DNA of 64,000 bases. Source: Pampus argenteus (taxonomy: Eukaryota; Chordata; Actinopteri; Scombriformes; Stromateidae). A program made the translations under genes and the position numbers. The stretch is taken from NCBI GenBank assembly GCA_036937835.1, contig CM072874.1, positions 17,187,001 through 17,251,000 on the forward strand. The letters run 5' to 3'. The notes under the pieces were generated by a model. That model was given only the letters and a program-made list of their open reading frames with translations, had not been told where the DNA came from and did no database searches. This document shows positions 50,902 through 64,000 of the stretch, piece after piece. Position 1 is the stretch's first letter. Each line of letters begins with the position of its first letter.

Positions 50902-53899
50902 GTACAGACATTTTTTATCTTTATTTTTGTGCCGAGCTGAAATGATGTGAATATTAGAATGCCGCAGGTGTATTGCCATCCTCCTGATGTTATTACTATG
51001 TAGAAATTGGTATGCATTGTCCATGTGCAGTGATTTTCATATTTGTGTGGTAATTTAAAATAATTCAGCAGCAATAATGCATCGCACAAACAGATAAGTA
51101 ATCCAAGTTACCCAGGTGCCCAGTATGACATTTAGCTCAGTGTTTTTACTCTGCACATAGGCATGAAATTAAATTTCTGACAATATTTCATTAGAAGGAA
51201 CCATTAAATTGTGAAAACATTATGTCATGCATCATGTCTTTCACGTCATGTAACATGAAAAAGTGTTGAATCTTGTGCTGTTTTGGTGACACTTTGTTGC
51301 AAATGTGCTGAAATGTGGCAGGAGTTGTGTTGCAGCCAGAGGAGGAGGATGTACTAATGCGGCAGGGAATGAAGTGAGGGCAGGAAAGGCATCTGTTTAT
51401 GGCCTCAGTGTGCCAACACCACATGTGACCTCATTATCAAGTCACTAATTTGCTGTTAAAAGCAGACCCATTTTCTCCGGCTCAGGGATAATGGAGGTGC
51501 CCCGCGTGAATGGACATTCCTCTGTAATGGGGGGGAGTTACCAGGCAGGGCAGGAGGGAGGCTCGGATACGATGACCCTTTCAGGGCTGGGGCAGAAACT
51601 GGGCCGATTGCTGATGATAGGTCCTTGTACAACCTCCACCCCCCCACCCCCTCTCCACATTATTCTGCACTTTCCTCTACCCAGACCTCAAAACACATTT
51701 CCCACATTCTAGCCTTTGATTCCCTTCAGGGCTTGATTTGTGGCATCCATTAGGGGGGGGGCTCAATGGCCATGCTTGACAGGGAGGTTTCCTTTTGAAC
51801 GTGCTTCTCTGTGGACTGATTTGGTTCCCTTGAAAGGATTAAGGCCTCCTTTGTGCTGCCTAAATCAACAGAGGGCCGCCCTCTCTCCCCCTCCATGAAA
51901 GGACCCGACCGGGGAAACAGTACACAAAATACGCTTTCTCCCTGCTGCATGATAGTCCACTTTTTTGGCCCCTATTTCCATTTAAATATCTCCTCTTTTC
52001 TTCTTTAGCATCTCTGTCCCCTCCTTCTCTCCTGCCATATGCTAATACCTATTGCAAAAGGCGAGTAAAAGTATCCAGGTGCAGGGAGAGCGGGGACCTC
52101 TGGTATTTTTATGGAGGGTGGCGTTGAGATTAAAAGAGTTCGGAGGGTTTTTGTTAGAGGGGATTACCAGCACTCTAATGCAACCAAACCCCAGCACAAG
52201 CAACAACTCACAACAAAAAATAGCCAAACAGCCTCTCTTGTGGAATGATGAGTGTCAATGTTTGCCCGAAGACAGGTGCATTTGTTTGATGTTGTGTGCA
52301 TTTTCTTGCTGGCACAGATATAATGCTTGTTAGGGTTTAGCATAAGGCTGAGAAAGCCATGACAGGCCATGGCAGCAACAACAGCTCATAAACAAAACAA
52401 CAGCAATGAAGGAATAGTTATGGCTACTTTACACACGCAATAGTGCTGCAGTGATAGTGGTCTAATAGTATAGTTTTACTTACTGTTCAGAAAAATAGAG
52501 ATGTAAACATAACAAATGGTGTTCTGGGAGTATAAACCAGGCTTCAATTGACATATAACAACAGAGTGAAGTAAATCAAATATTTCTTTGACAGGATATA
52601 TATGATCCTTTGTACCATAGATGAACCAAAAGCTTATTTCAGACACATAACTCTTTTTATAATAACATTGTGGCTGTTTGGAACAAATGTAAGACATACT
52701 AAATACACCTTAAATCTGAGAAGGCCATTGTAATTCAGGTACTGATGTGCCACTTTGGTAATGACTGACTGTTGGCTTTTTTCCCTGCAGTAAGCCTGGA
52801 AATCAGCCCAGGGCAACCTCAGGTTTCTTTGAAGACTTAGTGCTGGTCCCTCATCTTTTAATCTCACAGCCTTCTCACCTACTCAATAATTACAGTGTAT
52901 TTTTCATACTCCCTCACAAGCCGTAGTGTTTTTTTTCCTCTTATCGCCTGAGGCCTACACTGCATTTTAAAAAGAAAATCTGACTGATGAGAGTGCGGCT
53001 TTGTGTTTTCAGACGCCTTCACCTTGGGGCCTTGATCAACTCTGCATAGTTGTCTAATACGGCTCTCGCAGTCGCCATCACTTCCTGCTTGCCTCTCTGT
53101 TTTTCTCCCTCCTTCCTGCTCACTCTGGGTTCACTTTGTCCAGGAATGGATTTCATTAACTAAGAGTCATTAAATGTTAGCTCTAATTACCACGCCTGTC
53201 AATGTCTGCTGGCTAACCTGATTTATTTGCTCTGCAGTGTACCAGTGACATAAACAGCCAAAGTCTAAGCTGCTTTGAAGGCGCCGCGGGTGGAAAACAG
53301 TAACCAAGTCTTATTAAGGTTGTGACTGCTGTCCAGGGAGTGGACTGAAGTGCTGTGTTGCACAGATACTGATGATGACAAACCAGCACCAGCACAAAAG
53401 CCTGCAGACAGATCTATCAAATGATTAAAGCTGTGTCCCAGGGCAGCAATATCTTGTCACCTGGTTACATTCCCATCCTTTATGATATTGTCAATCCACA
53501 AGCTGTCCTGGAGACTCTGTGAAGTCATCGGAGAGCACAGACTAAGCTCGCTGTGTATTGTTTGTTGAGCATAGCCCCAGCAGCAAGATTAAGATAATGC
53601 TATATGACATTTAAAAAGCTCTGCAGTGCCATTTATAAGAGAAGGCTTGAACGTGTTTTTTCAGCGGTGAACAGTTGCCTCTACGTCGGTGGAATCTTTT
53701 TAGAATACAACAGATACTTTGGATTTAAAGTGAAAAAACAAGAAAATGGAAATGAAGTAAAAGTACAGCGATAATACAATCATGAAGCATTTTTTAATTT
53801 AACCTACGTAAACATTATCAAAGTCACACCTAAACTATGGTCTCAATTGGAAAAGACTTCATGCAATTTTTCAGATATATTTCTTTAAAAAAAAAATCA

Positions 53900-54360
53900 T
53901 CTGGTTGATATATCAGAGAAGCTCGTGAGACATCTCCTGCAGCTGTGTCTACGATGTGAGACCTAGTTCAGTGCGGGGGTGAATTGAAGTGCACAGTGTA
54001 GTGATTCTCAGTCCCCCCCCTCCCCTCCCCTTCTCAGCACCGTGCTGATTTCACCATGCTTTACTGGAGTTAATGTGAAAATGAAGCGGTGCTACAGCGA
54101 GACCCAGGGCTGACGCCAGCGTGAACAGCGCCGCTGGTGAAGTGTGTCGGGCTTGAGTATGTCTGTCACCTGGGGAGAGAATAATGTGCGATGTGGAAGG
54201 TGTAATTTGCAGCGCTGATGGCATTGTTTAAAAAAATAGTGGAAAGAGAAAAGCGGAGGTGAACTTTTGTGGCAGATATCAGAGCTGAAGAGCTCCCTGG
54301 ATTGTCATAGAGAGCTCTGCCGGCAGCGAAATTGCCTGTAAACGTATTACTGCTGTGTGG
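53900..54360. promoter_or_regulatory. Candidate conserved enhancer block downstream of the exon
   Basis: Contains GAGTTAATGTGAAAATG, GCTGACGCCAGCGTGAAC, GAATAATGTGCG and GGTGTAATTTGCAGC, interrupted by a C-rich run at 54,013-54,030. Texture-based. Confidence 0.3.
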
Positions 54361-57300
54361 GAGGGAGCTGAGGGCTTGTTTTTCTCTCTCCGCCTCATTT
54401 TCTCTCTGTTTCCTGAGAGGGAGGACTGGTGATAGAGCTGTGTGTACTTCCAGGCTGTGGGCCGCCACCTGCTGTAATCTCAAGTGATATAGAGAGCAAC
54501 AATCACGCCACAAATCACCCAGGCAGCTCCCTAACTCATTCAGTGGACTGGAAAGAGAAGGTTGGCCTTTCACAGCACCAGTGTTGGTTTACTGCCCCAG
54601 GCTCCCTGCACTGCCCTCGTGCTGACCTCTGCCGTCTGTGTGGGTTTGTATGTCAAGAAATGAGGCCTGCCTGTGGAACTTGACCTGATGCGCAGTGGAA
54701 AGAAGACCTGACTACCATTGGCCCTTTGTGCGTTCTGAGGAACGGCTGCAGTCAAGGACGGTCTCTTTTCCCCTGCTAGGGGCTGGGAGGTCACTGAGGG
54801 GTCACTGCCCCTCCCCGCAGGCTTAACTGCTGCAATAAAGCATTGTTGTTAGTGTTTTGGCTCAAACACATGCTCAACACAAATCAAAATGCCCTTTTTG
54901 ATATTTAATAAGCGTGTATGTTTTGAGTAATAAGACCAGGATCTGAAGGATTTAAGTCTGAATGATACTCACTGAAGCAGTGGTCTTTGCTTCTGTTGGT
55001 TCTCCATCCCCTGCTAGGAGCATTTAATGTATCTCCAAGGGGTAAAGGAAGCTCAATGTCCTGTGCTCCACAGAGGGACCCCCCCCCCTCTCCCCTCCAT
55101 GGCTACAACGACAGGAAGGCTGTATTTCATGACCATGAAAAGGCCCACTCCAGCTATGCCTCATCTGCTGACACAGCCAAACAAAGGTTAACAAATCAAG
55201 GATAGCACTGGCTGATTTACTGCCCCGCTGATGCAAACAATGGCTCAGCCCCCATGTCTGCAGCTCACACAGGCTGTGTCTATCTGTACGTAGAATATAT
55301 GGCAACATATTTCAAAGTTACACACTCATCATTTCTGAACTGACCTGTTTATTGGTCCTGATCTCGGTCTTGCTTTTAAATGAGCTTTCTTCAGCCTTAT
55401 GAATAGGATTTGCACTTTTAGTGTGTGCACAGAACGGTTTCCATCATGCTTTCTTTATTAAGACTGAGAACACAACTTTCATAGAAAATGTAATGTTTAG
55501 TTTGCTGAATGCAACGCAGCTTTTTTTTTAATCATAAGTCATGTCTTTTTTGTCTCTTATCACACCAGAGTCACCTGTTTTAATCATAGCGTCGGTAATC
55601 AGATGTAACTGTGGATTTTTTTGGCTCACAACTCAGTCATTTAAATAGTATATGTGAAACTACGGGTGTAATTGGTGCCCACTTGGTAGATGTTTGTTGA
55701 CTGAGGATCAGTTTTGAGGAGATGCTGTGAATGGGTCTGTTGGTGCTGAAGAAACACACACATAGAGCAGTGTGGGCCAGTCTTCGTCCTTTCCCTCCAG
55801 CAAAACAAAGAGGTCATTCAGAGTTTGTTCCCCAAGTCTTGAGGTTAGAGACTAAGTAAATCCATCCATCTTAATGCACTTATTTCAGCACCAGGAGAGC
55901 TGGCAGGAGACTGTGTAAACAATCCTATATCCGACATGCCACGCTAAACCCAAAGAGCCTGGAACCCATCAGGCCAAAATTAAAGGTCTACATCTCAAAC
56001 ACAAACATTTAAATGGGCTGCACTCCAGAGATCAAAGTGAAAGGCCTTAGTTTTCCTGCTGCCCCCCGTCTCCACCCGCGTCTGCCACACTGAGATATGT
56101 GGCGGTTTAGCAGCCAGTCAGGAATAAATGAGGAGGAACTGTATACTGTACATGTCTGTTTCTCTCAGGTCTCAGAGGTAATGCTCTGTGGCATGTTTGT
56201 TGTTGTTCTAGGTGAGGTAGAAGGATTTATGTAAGTGTGCTCAGTTCATTCAGAAACCTGGTTTAGTTATAAAAGAAACAAGATTTCTTTGTCTTTGCTG
56301 ATTAGGAAAAACCTAGTTTTAAGAGTGATGGTTTTCCAGTCATGATAACATACGAATCCCAAACTCTTTTTTTTTATTTATTGTCACTGTGTCATTGACG
56401 TATGTTGGCGATGTCTGGTGACGGGGTGGAACAAAGACTGGTGGAAGTGAATGTACGAGTGGAGGTGTTGAAAGCACCTCATCCCAAGAGAGGTTCTCCC
56501 TCCATCACCATCACCAGCATCCACTGATCCAATGTGACATCAGCCACTCTCCTGCCAACTGTGCCGCATTAACAGGGTCAAAGCACCACACACACACACC
56601 ACTTATCAAGACCCAGGCATCCCCAGTGCACTGTTGGTGTGTTCAGGCCAATTATGCCTGTGTCAGTCTCTGGTCCCTGCGGCAGAGGTGACATTGCCAA
56701 AAAGGGAGAGAGAGCAAGGCCTCTTTAATGAGCCCTCATGGTGGCTTAGAGGTGTATGTGCACGAGTGTGTGAAGGCTTAACAGCAGGACTGCTGGTGTG
56801 GAATGATTCACCCGTCCATCATGATTCCATCATGTGTGTCAGTGTCTTTCTCTCTTCTCAAGGTCTTCCCCCTCTAGTCATTTCCATCTAGCTGCCTCTC
56901 CAAATCTCAGTGTTTTTAAGTAAGTGCTGCTACGTCGTGATGTCATTCTAGCGAACAGATTTTGGTTCTGGTGAATGACTTGAGGGCTCTGTCCCAGAAA
57001 TGGAGTATAGCAGATTTGCAGACATGTGTACTAAAAAGGAGATGGGATTAACACAGCGGATAAGATTCCCTGCTTATGATGTTACTGTTCATTGTGAAGC
57101 CACTCACCCCGGCGGTGTTGGTGTTGCATTAAGCAGCATGAAGGATTTGGTCTCTTTTAAAAGAAAGAAAATACGTCTGATCAATAGGGCGAATGTTTGC
57201 AGAACCATCTATCTTGGATTATATGGTCATGGAGAGTTTATTGGAAAAAAACAACACAATGCCAGAAGGCCACCAGTGTTAAAAATGTTCAAGCTGTTTT

Positions 57301-57921
57301 TGAATTAGTTGGATTCTTTTGACACTGCAGGGCACTGCCATCGTGTCCAGGGATTTTTCTTCATCAAATAAATGATGAATGTAATCTCTGTAATCCTCAA
57401 CTGTCACAGAGAGTAGTATACATAGAACCTCAGACTTTAGTGGTGTCTTACAGCTCGTGGTGGGTTTTTTAAGAGAAGAGGTTAGATGTGAAGGAGTCTT
57501 TCTGTTTCTCTATCCACGCCTGTGGACCCAGAGGAGGGTCAGTGCTGTGAAAGTGTAAACACAGCCTTTAAAGACACAAAAAGATGAGAGACAAAAGAGC
57601 ACGAGGACTCTGATCAGGATTGATGAAAGCAAGGCTTTAAGTGTTCCCACAAGAGAAGAGGTAATTTTTCCTCTCGCACGCTGTGATTCTCATAAATATG
57701 CAGGGCTGAAATAAAGCCCTGATTAGCCGCTGGGCAGATTAGTGAGGACTATAGAGCAGGATCCTGGTTTGTTAGCAGCCGTCCACAGATCCCTTGCATG
57801 TGTTTCAGCTCTGCACACACATTTCCTGGCTTTCATTGGTTTCAACCCACATTTCATTATTTCCACAGGCTACTGACTGCATAAAGTCAAGTACTAGTGA
57901 TGGGGCTGTCAGACCTATAGT

Positions 57922-57943
57922 GCAGCATTGCCCCCTGGTGTCG
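57922..57943 (-). promoter_or_regulatory. CTCF-like site
   Basis: GCATTGCCCCCTGGTGTCGG keeps the full GCCCCCTGGTG core (57,930-57,940) of the CTCF consensus read on the opposite strand. Best match in the window; occupancy unknown. Confidence 0.5.
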
Positions 57944-59617
57944 GGTATGATCTCGAGATTGTGACTTCTGGGGAGGGGACATGGTTAATTTGTGTTGGAT
58001 GATATGCATGCGTAAAGTTATATATGTATCCTGGAAAGGAAAATTTTAAAGCATGTGCATTTGATATAAACAAAGGCTAACAAACTGCTCAATGTTCCAT
58101 TTTATCACCATCTTTTGGTTCATCATCTCTGGCTGTTGGCCACAGTTCTTAGAAGTCTGCCCAAACCCATCAGCGTCCGTCGGACTGTCACCATCTGTTG
58201 CAGATTAAGCTGCTTCTGGCGGGAGCTATTTGATTTCGGGGTTCCAGCATTCCCTCTTTATTCCACGTGTCAGGTTTTACTGTAAACACTGTCATACAAA
58301 AACCAAAATCCCAGAAGGGATTGCTTTTTCAGGCCTTTCAAGCCAAGAGCAAACAGGCCGTTGCGCCGGTACGGGCTGCACGTCTGTTTTAGCTCTTAGT
58401 GTGCTGAGACTGGGGGCTCTGCTGGGCCATTTAGAGGCAAAGCTGGGAAGCTGTGTTTAGAAGCTTTTCCCCATAAACCCTGCCCTCAGTCAGTGTGCAG
58501 TGTGGTGTCGTGATGTATGAATCCCCTGGCCATGCCTGACACTAGCAAGCTTGTCTGAGCCAATGTCTTCTCTGAGTAGGAGGCTGTGGACAGAGGCCGC
58601 ATTGTTCCCCTAAAGTAACCCAAGCCTAGGGCAGCCGCTGCCCAAAGGGGGATATCAAGTTGTTCTCTCCCCACCATCACCACAATCCTAGCCTAAGCTC
58701 TGAGGCTTGACGAGGGAGCAGAGAGGCAGCTGACTGTTTGGATGACGGCGCAGTTCAAATAAACAGCTCAAATCCCAAACAAGCCTCCCCTACACGAACC
58801 CTCCCTCGCCAAGTATCACAGTCCCACAGCCGTAACTCGTCACCATGAAGCTTGCCAACAGCTCTTAGCTAATTTGTGGTGTTGTTTTGAAAAGCATGTT
58901 GATGTGGCTTGACTGAGGTTTCTGTAGAAAGAGGGCTGCAAGCGGAGAGAAGAGGGTGAGAACTTAGGCCTGGTTACATCTCCCTGATTCCCTTTTTGTG
59001 AGTGATGGGTAAGTCTACCGCCACATCGGCAGACCACACAGCACTTCCAGGCCAACGGAAAAGAGGGGAGAGGAGAGACAGCCATTAACAGCTCTGTTTC
59101 TGCTCCGGGTGTCCCGCTAATCCGACTGCAGTGAAACCTGACCAAAGGGGTAATGAGACGGCACTTGACACGCTCACACACACACACACACATGTAGACA
59201 CGCGGGCTGCTTCTGTAATGCCAGTGAAGATTTAAGAAGAGAAAAGGCTACATGCAAATTGATACTTCACTAGATTCTCAGAAATTTGATCCACGCATTC
59301 AAGATATTACCCCTCTGGAATGAGTTTTTCTCATATCGTTCGAACACTCAGCACTGGCTCACTCAGGCTGCATTGAATCTGATCCTTGTAAGCGGCCTGA
59401 ATGTGTGGTGTGGATGTGTGTAAAACCAGTTGGCCCCATTTGAAAGAGAGTGAAAGAGGCCCAGACTGATGACTCTCTAGGGACAGATTTCTCTTTCCAG
59501 CGCTCCATGCCTCTTTCCCCGGTGTCAGCATGTCAGCTCAAGCTGTCACTCTCCTTATTGCTGCAAGCCAGTTACACTCATACTCTGAAGGGAGGGAGGG
59601 GGAGAGTAAAGAGCTCC

Positions 59618-59641
59618 AAGAAAGAAAGAAAGAAAGAAAGA
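59618..59641. repeat. (GAAA)n microsatellite
   Basis: AAGA units repeated about six times. Confidence 0.95.
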
Positions 59642-61459
59642 GGGCTTTTTCTACACTCACACAACAGATGAGCGGAGCATCAACACACTTTACTGCACTG
59701 GGTGAGTCTCAAAAAAACAAAAAACAGAGAGAGTAAAGGCTGTCTATCAACTCAGAGGAGCCATCTGTACAATTAGCACCCCCACCCCCCAGCGGTACAG
59801 TCCACTGGGCTTAGCTGACAGGGCCTCATGGAGGACAGGCCAACACTGAACACATTCAGGCAGCTGATGTAGAGCTGTAGTGCATGCACCTCAACTAGGG
59901 TGGCAGTGAACCTGTTGACTGGTAGAGTTTATAGTGTGTGTAAGTCTGAATTGAGAGTGAAAGGAGAAGGTGTTAAAGAGCGAGTGTGGGCTTTTTATGA
60001 TCATGTGACTGTAATTAAGATTTAACCATGTCTGCCTTTGAAGTTCAGCTCAACAGGCGATTGTCTATTGTTCCTCCAAAGCTGCTACAGTGACTGACAA
60101 GAAACACATGTTGCAATGAAAAAGTCACCGTGTTGAAATGTGTGACTTGTTCTGACACGCAGCCTGCTCTACTTGTTTTTATTTTTGTTCAAGTTAAGGT
60201 GCATGGATTCAGTTTGGTGATTTGATAAATGACTTGAATTTACAGTCATTCGATACTTTTATATGAAGGTACATTGTGTACATTTGCAGAAGGCATAGTC
60301 ACAGATCCTCTGTGGCAGGGCATTGTAGTGTATGTGGGACATTAAGCTGGGTTTTGGGGTAAATCTACTATTTAATTTCAAAAGTAATTGTTTGTTTTTT
60401 AGGGATAAACACAATTATAGCACAGTATTGATATGTTTGCCAGTTTCACCTTTATTCCACATTTCCACACTGGATGTAAACATTTATTTATTTAAAGAAA
60501 ACTCATGCAGCTTTAAGTTTTTCATCCGTGTAACAATGTCTGATGATATGTATTGCTGACATTTCATTGGACAAATTACCTAAATTGTCGCGCACCACAG
60601 TGGAAAAATTCAAACAATTACTTAAATATCAAAAATGTTTAAAAACGACACCCAATCACAGGTGGTGCACCTGTGAAACTACACAAGAAATAAGACAGTG
60701 AGTTGTACTGGCAATGTGGCACTTTACCTCAAATCTTTAATATATTGTCTAGACTGTGGTATCAATAAAATATGCATACTGCTGTGAGGACCTGGGAAAG
60801 GACTGACAGAGGTTCCATGGCTCACTAAGGAAGTGAGATGTTAGCCGACATGTGGGCCACTATGGGCCTTTAAGCAGCACAAAAAATGTCCTCCTACCGT
60901 TTCTCACTCTTTACTAGTAGATATATCAGGTCCTGTGAGAAGTCCCTTCAGATGGCTTACGTACATGTGACATGTTTGAGGTCAAATTGTCTGGCCCGCT
61001 CCACAGCTGCCTTGTCTCTCGGTGTAGTTTTACACCACTGTGACAATGTGCACTGACCAATTGCTGTGGACTGGATGGATCCTCATTACACGGTGCTGTT
61101 ATTTCAAAGCCTCAGTGATCCTTGGCATGACAACTAAACCTGCAGAGGATCTGTCAGCCACCGGCAACGAGTGTCCCCCTGAGGGCTGCCCTGCACAGAC
61201 CCTTGGCAGGAGAAGTCTGGCCCCTTGGCCATCCACCCACCCCTTCTGGTTGTCACCTGTGTCTGCATGCCCGTCATCGAGACCCTGACCCAGCTCTTCT
61301 CCCATTACGTTCCTGCAGACTGACCTCACACTCTCAGGGATATATAAAGATTTGTTCTCTAAAGGGGCAATAGCTGGGGAGCTGGAAATGGGACACTTTA
61401 CTGCCACTGATCCCACCACCACATCCTCATGTGCACATAAAGATAGTGATGGTGTTATT

Positions 61460-61484
61460 GGGGTGGGGTGGGGGGTGTTGGGGG
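61460..61484 (+). repeat. G-quadruplex-forming run
   Basis: Four G-tracts (GGGG, GGGG, GGGGGG, GGGGG) separated by T, T and TGTT fit the canonical quadruplex pattern on the + strand. Confidence 0.85.
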
Positions 61485-63699
61485 AAGGTTTCCAAACATT
61501 TAGGCCCTGTAGCTGTCTAAGCAGCAAAGCGGCAGATTTTCCACATGCTACTGGGGTGAGAAGTGAGCAGTGAGAGCGAGACACAGACGTAGTTAAGAGC
61601 CATTACAGGAGCAGCTGTAATCAGAGCTACTGTGGGTGGAAGAGTGTTGTTGCTAGAGCTCTCTGTTAGTAAATGGCTTCATTATGAGTAGAGAAAGAGG
61701 AGACAGAGCTCATTGCCCCTACCAGACGTATGAATGGCAGACGGATGGATACTAGGAAAGGTAGGAGACAGGACAGAGTGAGTCTCTTTCCCTTTCTGCT
61801 GCAAAATGTTTTTGTTTATATACCTGTCACTCTTCTATTTCCCTCCTTCTCTTCTCTCTTGCACTCTGTCATTCTGTAAACATGTGTAAGTGCTTGTTCT
61901 CTGTGGTCTGGCAGATGATCTTCTATGGCCTTGTATCTGTAAGAAGAGCTCAGAACATTCAATGGTTTACTAAGCCCAATTATCTCAGATTGCTACAATT
62001 TTACAGAGGATCACCGTCACAGACGGTCTATCTAGGAAGAGGAGTTGGGGGTTTAACAGCACACACCATGCACCATGACATCACTACATATATACACTAT
62101 TTATATGTGCTTTGACTTCACAACTTGTAATGCAAAATTCATAAACTAAATGAGACAGGCATTAAATATAGATGTTAAGAGAGGCAGCTTAACAACCCCC
62201 CCACCTCCCGCCTCCCGCCTGCTCTTGGCCTTTTGCTCAATCACCGCTTGTTAAAGCAGCGGTTTATGTTACTGTGAGGTGATATCAGCATGCTGTGGTA
62301 TTCTCACTGAAAGACTACACATGTCATGCTCTCACAGCCAGAATAGCCCCCCCACCCCCGACACACACACACACGCACTCTTCCCCCAACCTTTATTTCT
62401 GTTTAGCTTCACACTCCTCTTCCACAGCCACCCCTGGGAGTCTAGCACTAATAAAACAGCTCCAGTCCAGGACCCTCCACATGGCGGGATGTCCAGGCTG
62501 TGTAACTCAACACCCCTCCTCGCTCTAGCTTTAGAGAGCTGCTGACAACACAGAGAGTCTGGGAGGGCCAGCAGGGGAGCGTCCATCATTGTCAGGCCCC
62601 AGTGCCCTGAGCTCCCATCTGGGGCATGTCCAACACGCATGCCTCTCGCTGTGAATTCATTGCTGCAAGGTGCTTTTTTGACACTTTGGAGACACATGGA
62701 GGTATCACACAGTGTGGTGTTACTGCTCCTGGAGCAGCTAATGCTGTTGAAATCTTCAGAGCTGAGGAAGGGAGGGTTAAGGAGCTAATAGACTGGAGAT
62801 TCTCAGGAGGGTTTGGCTATGAGATCAGGGAGAAAGCTTTCCCAGCTGAGGTTACTGACAGAGTTTCAGCTTCCCTGTGAACTGATATCACAAGAACAAA
62901 GTACACGTCTCAGCTCTTCTCTTCAACAACATCACATTGGTAAACATTTGTAGCTTTTAGCAAGGCAGGCAAAATAAAAACGAACATTTCCTAAGCAAAA
63001 CTGTAAACACATGTTGTGTGGCACTGTGTCTGCAGACGAGGAAATGAATCCCTTGGTTAATGTGCAGACTTGGGCAACATGGACTGTCTCCACTTCGGCA
63101 CCAGAGAGGAGTATTAGAACATCAGGGATCTCAAAACAACTTCCAATCCCACAGTCAGGGGAGTTGAGCTCAGATGTCATCCACTAATATGAACTCCAGG
63201 GTATTCCTCTACGCTCCCAGAGAAGGAGGAGAGAGAGAGACAGACTCTCCTGAGTGTGTGAACATTGTTAGTTACACAAAAGTCGTATTAATAGTACGGT
63301 TATTGTGTTGAACAGCATTACAGTGTTTGGCTGTAGCTAAACATGTAATGACACACATAAGGCAGAAGACAGTGTGTCATGGAATTGGCTGTGGCTTTTA
63401 TGAGCACATGAACTTGAGTAAGAGTGAGGTCTGTCAGAAACTATCCTGCTGTTTATTGTTCTCTTCTGTGTGGGAGAGAGATCTGTTAAAGATGTCTGCC
63501 ATTAATGCGACTGCAGGTTTCATTAAGAACAAATAAACAGAGCCCGGCCCCTCACCAGGGAGATCTTTGTGCTCTCTAAACCACTCCTGAGGTCAGACCA
63601 CTGTCAACACTTGCTCAATTGCAACTCTAATTTTGTTGTCAAACAGAATGTGTTTCCTTTTCTTTGTTTTTTTTTAAATGGTTTCCAGACAAGGCCCGA

Positions 63700-63905
63700 G
63701 GCAAAATTGTCTTTTTAAAGCATTCGGAATAACTGGGGACTGTGAATATTTTATTCGCCGGCATCTGAAAGCCCAGCGCAGAGCAAGATCCTGATTGTAA
63801 TTAATGTTTACTGAGACATACCGACGCAAGATGGAATTTTCAATGAGGGCCACAAATCCTTGTTCAGCGCAGGGTGCACTTTAATGGATTCAACTTGAGC
63901 AAACA
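63700..63905. promoter_or_regulatory. Candidate conserved enhancer block
   Basis: TTTTATTCGCCGGCATCTG, GATTGTAATTAATGTTTAC (homeodomain plus forkhead-like), and CACTTTAATGGATTC, in repeat-free sequence near the window end. Confidence 0.4.
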
Positions 63906-64000
63906 GTCTGCCTCCCTCTGTTTATTCTTCTGTTTTCTGAGGAGAAGCAGGATGATGATGTGTACGGAGGAAAGAAGACAAAGTGAAGGGCAGAAAAATG

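Larger units (their letters stand above)
50902..64000 (+). other. auts2: auts2-family intron downstream of the exon
   Basis: Begins with the GTACAG donor. I looked for the next expected auts2 segment (starting with an acidic residue completed from the leftover G) and did not find it, so the intron probably runs past the window edge. It holds enhancer-like blocks near 51.5, 52.1, 53.0, 54.1, 57.7 and 63.8 kb, listed where clear. Otherwise 54,850-57,600 and 57,990-63,680 look like plain intron with scattered low-complexity sequence. Confidence 0.55.

Noticed and set aside
54833..54838. AATAAA after a GC-rich stretch with an acceptor-like CCCCGCAG
   Set aside because: Isolated polyadenylation hexamer with no coding exon nearby. 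Such hexamers are frequent in AT-rich intron.
1..64000. Possible bacterial, phage or viral system, CRISPR array or tRNA genes
   Set aside because: No repeat-spacer pattern, no operon-like frames, no cloverleaf-like sequence noticed. Composition and repeats are those of a fish genome.

Overview
This window is vertebrate nuclear DNA, almost certainly from a percomorph-type teleost fish. There is no bacterial-style gene packing. I see dense (CA)n/(GT)n and (CT)n microsatellites, AT-rich non-coding sequence, and degenerate copies of several interspersed repeats I recognise from fish genomes. Nearly everything here is intron. I recognise no tRNA, rRNA, CRISPR array or intact transposon.

The anchor is one short exon on the + strand, 50,853-50,901. 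It has a good polypyrimidine tract and AG acceptor and a GTACAG donor. It encodes VSDAGSEKFFNTAAIK and leaves one extra base. The peptide matches the conserved segment SDA-S-SEK-L-FNT of AUTS2 (activator of transcription and developmental regulator), a PRC1-associated nuclear protein. I therefore read the window as a slice of an auts2-family locus transcribed left to right. The fish paralogue (auts2a, auts2b, or less likely fbrsl1) is not resolved. AUTS2 genes are known for giant 5' introns full of conserved enhancers, which fits the rest of the window.

Layout. 1-46 kb: intron with many islands of ordered, homeodomain-, GATA- and E-box-rich, repeat-free sequence that look like conserved non-coding elements. 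Between them lie AT-rich filler, microsatellites, a retrotransposon tail bounded by 50-bp direct repeats (11.4-11.7 kb) and remnants of dispersed repeats (24.7 and 45.4 kb). 46.40-46.66 kb: a 265-bp compound CTG/CCG repeat with an internal 91-bp-period duplication. 47.7-48.3 kb: a composite fish repeat. 48.8-49.8 kb: a CpG-rich, promoter-like block followed by a probable untranslated alternative first exon ending in a splice donor at 49,818. 50.85 kb: the auts2 exon. 50.9-64 kb: the next intron, with further enhancer-like blocks, a strong CTCF-like site (57.93 kb) and a G-quadruplex run (61.46 kb).

The most interesting proposal is that an internal CpG-rich promoter about 1-2 kb upstream of a short auts2 exon starts an alternative, N-terminally truncated auts2 transcript, next to an expandable trinucleotide repeat and an array of candidate enhancers. 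Conservation, expression and repeat family names could not be checked here; they rest on reading and recollection.
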